Of a DNA stretch of 8,894 nucleotides, positions 6,273-8,894 are shown piece after piece (the stretch's first letter is position 1; each line of letters starts with the position of its first letter). The notes beneath the pieces were generated by a model. It was not told the DNA's origin. It did no database searches and was given only the letters and a program-made list of their open reading frames with translations. The translations under genes and the position numbers were made by a program. Source of the DNA: Fidelibacterota bacterium (GTDB lineage: Bacteria > Fidelibacterota > Fidelibacteria > Fidelibacterales > Fidelibacteraceae). Location of the stretch: assembly GCA_029931905.1 (NCBI GenBank), contig JAOZRH010000082.1, positions 1 to 8,894 of the forward strand, written 5' to 3'.

Positions 6273-6628
6273 CGAATTGTTCACGTATGAAATTGTTAAT
6301 TTCATATCAGCTAGATATTTCTATCTAGTCCAGACTATATCTTCAACCTTAAAATATTATTATTTTTTCAGGGCCAAGATTGGCCAGTACAATTTGCAGA
6401 TTATTCATCTGCTAACATAATGATTTCCCTAAGTTAAGGTTGCTCCATGTTTCCACTCACTTGAGTGTACTCCCATAAGGGATAGTCGTTGCACGGTCCT
6501 ATTTCTAGGCTTCGATCAGAATTATCTAAAACTTGTAGGGATGTCGGTTTATACTAATAGTTTTAGACGTTCTCTGAATTAATGGAGTTTTGTCAGGTAT
6601 ATTACTATACAAGTTGACAATATTTATC
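6273..6628 (-). ncRNA. self-splicing group I intron (IA-type), 356 nt, no ORF
   Basis: The conserved core is readable on the minus strand. P1: exon TTGAT pairs with GTCAA (6614-6618) with the expected U-G at the splice site. P2: GTATA-GTAA-TATAC. P3: CTCCAT (6582-6587) with ATGGAG (6443-6448). P4: TCAGA/TCTGA. P5: TCTAAAACT/AGTTTTAGA. P6: CCTA-GAAA-TAGG. P7: GACTAT (6482-6487) with ATAGTC (6333-6338), inside classic R (GTGCAACGACTATCCC) and S (AAGATATAGTC) elements. P7.1 and P7.2 stems (TCCC/GGGA, CACTC/GAGTG) indicate subgroup IA. P8: CAACCTTAA/TTAAGGTTG. P9: CTAGATA-GAAA-TATCTAG, plus TATGAAATT/AATTTCATA. The intron ends in G (6273). Protein homology fixes both junctions: ...NADFD | GDTMAL.... 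No convincing P10 was found. In-frame TAG at 6605-6607 stops translation of unspliced RNA after seven intron codons. Confidence 0.95.
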
Positions 6629-6778
6629 ATCAAAATCGGCATTAAATGGTTCTAATGATAGAGGATGAACTCCTATTGTGTCATCGTCATCATCTGATGG
6701 TACAATTTCCATTCCGGTTAATGAATGTGACCATAATGATGGTTGACGATTAAATAGGATTAGTCGTTTGTTCGACAT
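6629..6778 (-). CDS. DNA-directed RNA polymerase beta' subunit, C-terminal polypeptide, exon 1
   Basis: Fifty codons from the ATG at 6778 to the intron boundary. The product starts MSNKRLILFNRQPSL and ends EPFNADFD, matching the beta' stretch between the conserved NRxPSL/NRAPTL motif and the catalytic loop. N46-D50 supply two of the three Mg2+-binding aspartates; the third comes from exon 2. The start is supported by AGAGG at 6785-6789, 6 nt upstream. It overlaps the 3' end of the 276-aa gene by 29 nt, so this polypeptide is translated separately from the N-terminal beta' part. FNRQPSL resembles the archaeal/eukaryotic version of the motif more than bacterial NRAPTLH. A run of five Asp (29-33) precedes TIGVHPLSLEPF, equivalent to the usual 'IQLHPLVCxAF'. 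The exon is too short to be found by ordinary length-based gene calling. Confidence 0.92.
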
Positions 6779-7580
6779 CGATAACCTCTGTATCTATTAT
6801 TTGATTACCATAACAGTTTAGTATTAATTCTTGATTATTTTTAAGTACAAATGGATTTTTAGGATTGAAATTTAAAGGATATGAATAGTATGTTTCAGAG
6901 TTAATTGTTATACGCCAAATGAATAATAACAATACCATTTCATCTTCTACTCTAAAATCTTTTAAAGTAAAATTACATGATCTAATTTTGAAATGATTAT
7001 AATCGCTAATTCTTGCCGTTAAAATGCTATAAATTTTATTTATATCATTGAAATCACAAATTAATAATTCAAATTTGGCTTTTTTTCTAAAGTAGTGTTT
7101 TAAAAACTCATTTATATTACCAAAAACTTCTTTGGGATTAATTTCTTGTTTTTTTTCATTTTTTTCATTTTCATCATATCTTCTGGTCCAATCAGGATAA
7201 TAAACTGGACCATGAACATCAATAATTATCGCTGTTATTTTCTTTTTTTTCTTTGGTAATTGTGTGATAATAATATCACACTTGCTTTTAAAATGGACAT
7301 GTTTTGTAGCTTTTTTAGATAATCTTTTAAATTGAATATATCCTTCTTCAGGTCTATTTTCGTATAATCTCATATTTAATATTGTAAATGTTTCGATCGA
7401 TTTTCCTTCTTCTAAGATTCTAATTTTTTTATAGAGACTATTTTTTGTTATTTGACTATTGTTAATGTTGCTTAATAAGATATTTAGGGTTCGTCTAAGT
7501 TCCATCGCTGGAACATTTTGTTTCCAATATGTGTCTTCATATTTTTTTATTTTAGACGAACTTTCCTTTTGTATTCCCAT
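6750..7580 (-). CDS. 276-aa protein of unknown function inserted in the RNAP beta' gene (candidate free-standing homing endonuclease)
   Basis: I do not recognise a family with confidence. The start is set at the ATG at 7580 because AAGGAGG (7589-7595) lies 8 nt upstream; a GTG at 7607 is in frame but would put that site inside the gene. The gene sits exactly between the two halves of beta', 26 nt after the N-terminal stop and overlapping the restart by 29 nt. It is lysine- and asparagine-rich like its neighbours. No LAGLIDADG, GIY-YIG or HNH motif is visible. The segment CDIIITQL...ITAIIIDVHGPVYYPDWTRRYDENEK (101-140) has a strand-Asp-x-His-Gly followed by RRYDENEK. This loosely recalls Vsr/EDxHD or PD-(D/E)xK nucleases, the class used by some phage homing endonucleases. 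The location inside a conserved gene supports a mobile gene; the nuclease role is inference only. Confidence 0.7.
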   Translation of the reverse strand: MGIQKESSSKIKKYEDTYWKQNVPAMELRRTLNILLSNINNSQITKNSLYKKIRILEEGKSIETFTILNMRLYENRPEEGYIQFKRLSKKATKHVHFKSKCDIIITQLPKKKKKITAIIIDVHGPVYYPDWTRRYDENEKNEKKQEINPKEVFGNINEFLKHYFRKKAKFELLICDFNDINKIYSILTARISDYNHFKIRSCNFTLKDFRVEDEMVLLLFIWRITINSETYYSYPLNFNPKNPFVLKNNQELILNCYGNQIIDTEVIDVEQTTNPI

Positions 7581-7606
7581 ACAAGAAACCTCCTTTTGAT
7601 TGTACA

Positions 7607-8728
7607 CTATTTACAAAACCATTCTAAAAATTCATCAAAAAGATTTTTAACATCTTCGTAATCTTTCGAAACAATTTCTTCAAAACATACATCATAATCG
7701 ATTTCTTTTATATTTGTTAAATAATAAATAAAATGTAATCTCCACAATTTGTATAATATTTTTTTTGATACTTTAATTTGATATGGTTCAATTCCAGGTT
7801 CTGCACGAATAACACTTCTTGCAGAAAATTCTAATGTTTTTGAAAGTATCAATGATCGAATAAATCCTTTCTTTTTTGAAATTAATTCGTAAACTGTTTC
7901 GTATACTAAATTAGAATAGTATTGATATCTTGAAGTTATTTCATCGTATTCAATTATTCCTAATTCTACAATTTCTTCATTAAGTTGTTCTCTAAAGTTA
8001 ACATCAATCATTTTTAACCAATTTTCTTCATCAATTTCAATATTTGATTTAATCATACTGAAACTTTTATTTAATTGTAATAAGCTTGTGTAATGTTTGT
8101 TAACAGGAGTTACTCTTAATGTTGTAGGTTTTTTAGGATCTGAAACAACAGGTCTAATTTCAGGTGGTAATACCATCATGATATTACTGATAACATTGTT
8201 ATCAAAAAGATTACTAATTTCGTCAGCAATAGATATTTGACCTTTAAAGTTATTAACAATGTATTTTAAACATAAAACAAATGAATATATTCCAGTTATT
8301 CTTAATGGTATGACATAATGTTTTTTATCATGAAAATCTTCAATTATTTTTATGTTGTCACCTTTTGGGGTTAAACCAAGATATAGTTTTTCAGATCTTG
8401 TTGAATCTGAAAAAATTGGATCAATGATTTTTTCAACTTTATTTTTTAATATCTTTTTTAATTTGGTTATTTTGTTAATATGTATGATGGGAAATATTAG
8501 TTTAATTTTTCCAAATGTTTTGACTCTTAAATTTTTAGATTCACAAATAACACCACAATTTGGACAAATTTTACCACGATCTAAACTCATTGATAATTTG
8601 CCACAAAGACATTTATATGAACTTATTGGTCCAAATATTCTTTGTGACATTAAACCATCTTCATCAATAATGTTATTCCGCCCAATAAACATTTTTGGAG
8701 AAGTGACATATCCACCTAAAGATTGCAT
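7607..8728 (-). CDS. DNA-directed RNA polymerase beta' subunit, N-terminal polypeptide
   Basis: This 373-residue protein corresponds to the beta' N-terminal half. GLMSQRIFGP (25-34) matches the usual 'DGLFCxRIFGP'. The first zinc ribbon is intact, C40xC42-x12-C55xxC58, with the same spacing as bacterial beta'. LPPEIRP (187-193) matches the 'LPPxLRP' lid/rudder region, and LEFSARSVI (299-307) matches 'VDxSGRSVI'. The protein ends EFLEWFCK, just where the segment leading into NRxPSL would continue, and a TAG follows. No residue seems lost between this end and the restart at 6778. It starts about 30 residues later than typical beta'; the ATG at 8728 is the only start downstream of an in-frame stop. 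There is only a weak GAGAG site, but the preceding stop codon is 2 nt away, so translation is probably coupled. It must assemble non-covalently with the 657-residue part to form an active subunit. Confidence 0.93.
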   Translation of the reverse strand: MQSLGGYVTSPKMFIGRNNIIDEDGLMSQRIFGPISSYKCLCGKLSMSLDRGKICPNCGVICESKNLRVKTFGKIKLIFPIIHINKITKLKKILKNKVEKIIDPIFSDSTRSEKLYLGLTPKGDNIKIIEDFHDKKHYVIPLRITGIYSFVLCLKYIVNNFKGQISIADEISNLFDNNVISNIMMVLPPEIRPVVSDPKKPTTLRVTPVNKHYTSLLQLNKSFSMIKSNIEIDEENWLKMIDVNFREQLNEEIVELGIIEYDEITSRYQYYSNLVYETVYELISKKKGFIRSLILSKTLEFSARSVIRAEPGIEPYQIKVSKKILYKLWRLHFIYYLTNIKEIDYDVCFEEIVSKDYEDVKNLFDEFLEWFCK

Positions 8729-8730
8729 TT

Positions 8731-8894
8731 TTAAATGATTTTCTCTCGACTTAAAATTTCGTCAATTTTATTGTTTAACAGTTCAGAAGTCTTTTTCTTA
8801 CCAGTAGAAGTACCAGTAGGAGTTTTTTCTTCAACTATATCTAAAATTCTATTATATACTAAATTTTCTTTTGTTCTTTCTCTAACGACTTTGT
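8731..8894 (-). CDS. unrecognised protein, C-terminal 53 residues (5' part outside window)
   Basis: An open frame enters from the right edge and ends at TAA (8731-8733), 2 nt before the beta' N-terminal ATG. The visible tail starts VVRERTKENLVYNRILDIV, continues through a low-complexity TPTGTSTGKKK linker and ends in a charged helix (SELLNNKIDEILSREKII). I do not recognise it, and it does not resemble the usual C terminus of RNAP beta. The tight spacing implies co-transcription and translational coupling with the RNAP gene. Other frames are closed in this stretch. Confidence 0.7.
   Translation of the reverse strand, partial: KVVRERTKENLVYNRILDIVEEKTPTGTSTGKKKTSELLNNKIDEILSREKII

Noticed and set aside
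6273..6305. ATG at 6305 as the start of the beta' C-terminal gene
   Set aside because: It lies inside the intron's P9-region hairpin (TATGAAATT/AATTTCATA), has no ribosome binding site, and its 11 codons do not belong to beta'.
6750..7607. A second group I intron enclosing the 276-aa gene
   Set aside because: No R/S (P7) pair or other core helices were found, and the gene plus flanking starts fill the whole interval. The own ribosome binding sites fit a free-standing insertion better. A fragment ACGACTAATCC near 6760 resembles an R element but is coding exon.
7581..7607. GTG at 7607 as start of the 276-aa gene
   Set aside because: The strong AAGGAGG at 7589-7595 would be internal; the ATG at 7580 is correctly spaced from it.
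1..8894. tRNA genes, insertion sequences or attachment sites
   Set aside because: No cloverleaf with a CCA-type acceptor, no transposase and no terminal inverted repeats were seen by eye on either strand; a tool search was not possible.

Overview
The window looks like part of an AT-rich double-stranded DNA phage genome, probably a giant phage that encodes its own multisubunit RNA polymerase (RNAP). Supporting signs are a highly diverged RNAP beta' gene, broken into pieces and invaded by mobile elements, next to a flavin-dependent thymidylate synthase and several tiny unknown genes. Genes are tightly packed with overlaps and strong AGGAGG-type ribosome binding sites. Every convincing gene is on the minus strand, so transcription runs from the right end to the left. 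The phage assignment is inference; no capsid or tail gene is in view.

Right part (about 8894 down to 4416): the end of an unrecognised gene is followed by the RNAP beta' region. The N-terminal beta' polypeptide (7607-8728) carries the first zinc ribbon and the FSARSV segment, then stops. A free-standing 276-codon gene of unknown function (6750-7580) with its own ribosome binding site follows. The rest of beta' then restarts at 6778 from its own ribosome binding site. After only 50 codons this second polypeptide is interrupted by a 356-nt, ORF-less group I intron (6273-6628). The intron lies exactly inside the catalytic NADFDGD motif: exon 1 ends NADFD and exon 2 begins GD. Exon 2 (4449-6272) carries the rest of beta' to the C terminus and ends at a Rho-independent terminator. 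Beta' is thus inferred to consist of two polypeptides (373 + 657 residues), the second made only after RNA splicing.

Middle part (about 4400 down to 2803): a visibly GC-richer single-gene unit encodes an exported protein with a signal peptide, a predicted beta-propeller, 27-residue repeats and a His-rich tail. It has its own AT-rich leader with a hairpin and its own UUCG-loop terminator. Its composition suggests recent acquisition, possibly from a bacterial host.

Left part (about 2800 down to 1): a compact five-gene operon holds a 78-aa unknown, a 66-aa Cys-rich protein, a DHH-family phosphoesterase and two overlapping small genes that look like diverged tandem duplicates. A hairpin resembling a terminator follows, then thyX, which runs off the left edge. 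ThyX (dTMP synthesis) and the DHH phosphoesterase (likely nano-RNA or nucleotide turnover) fit phage nucleotide metabolism.
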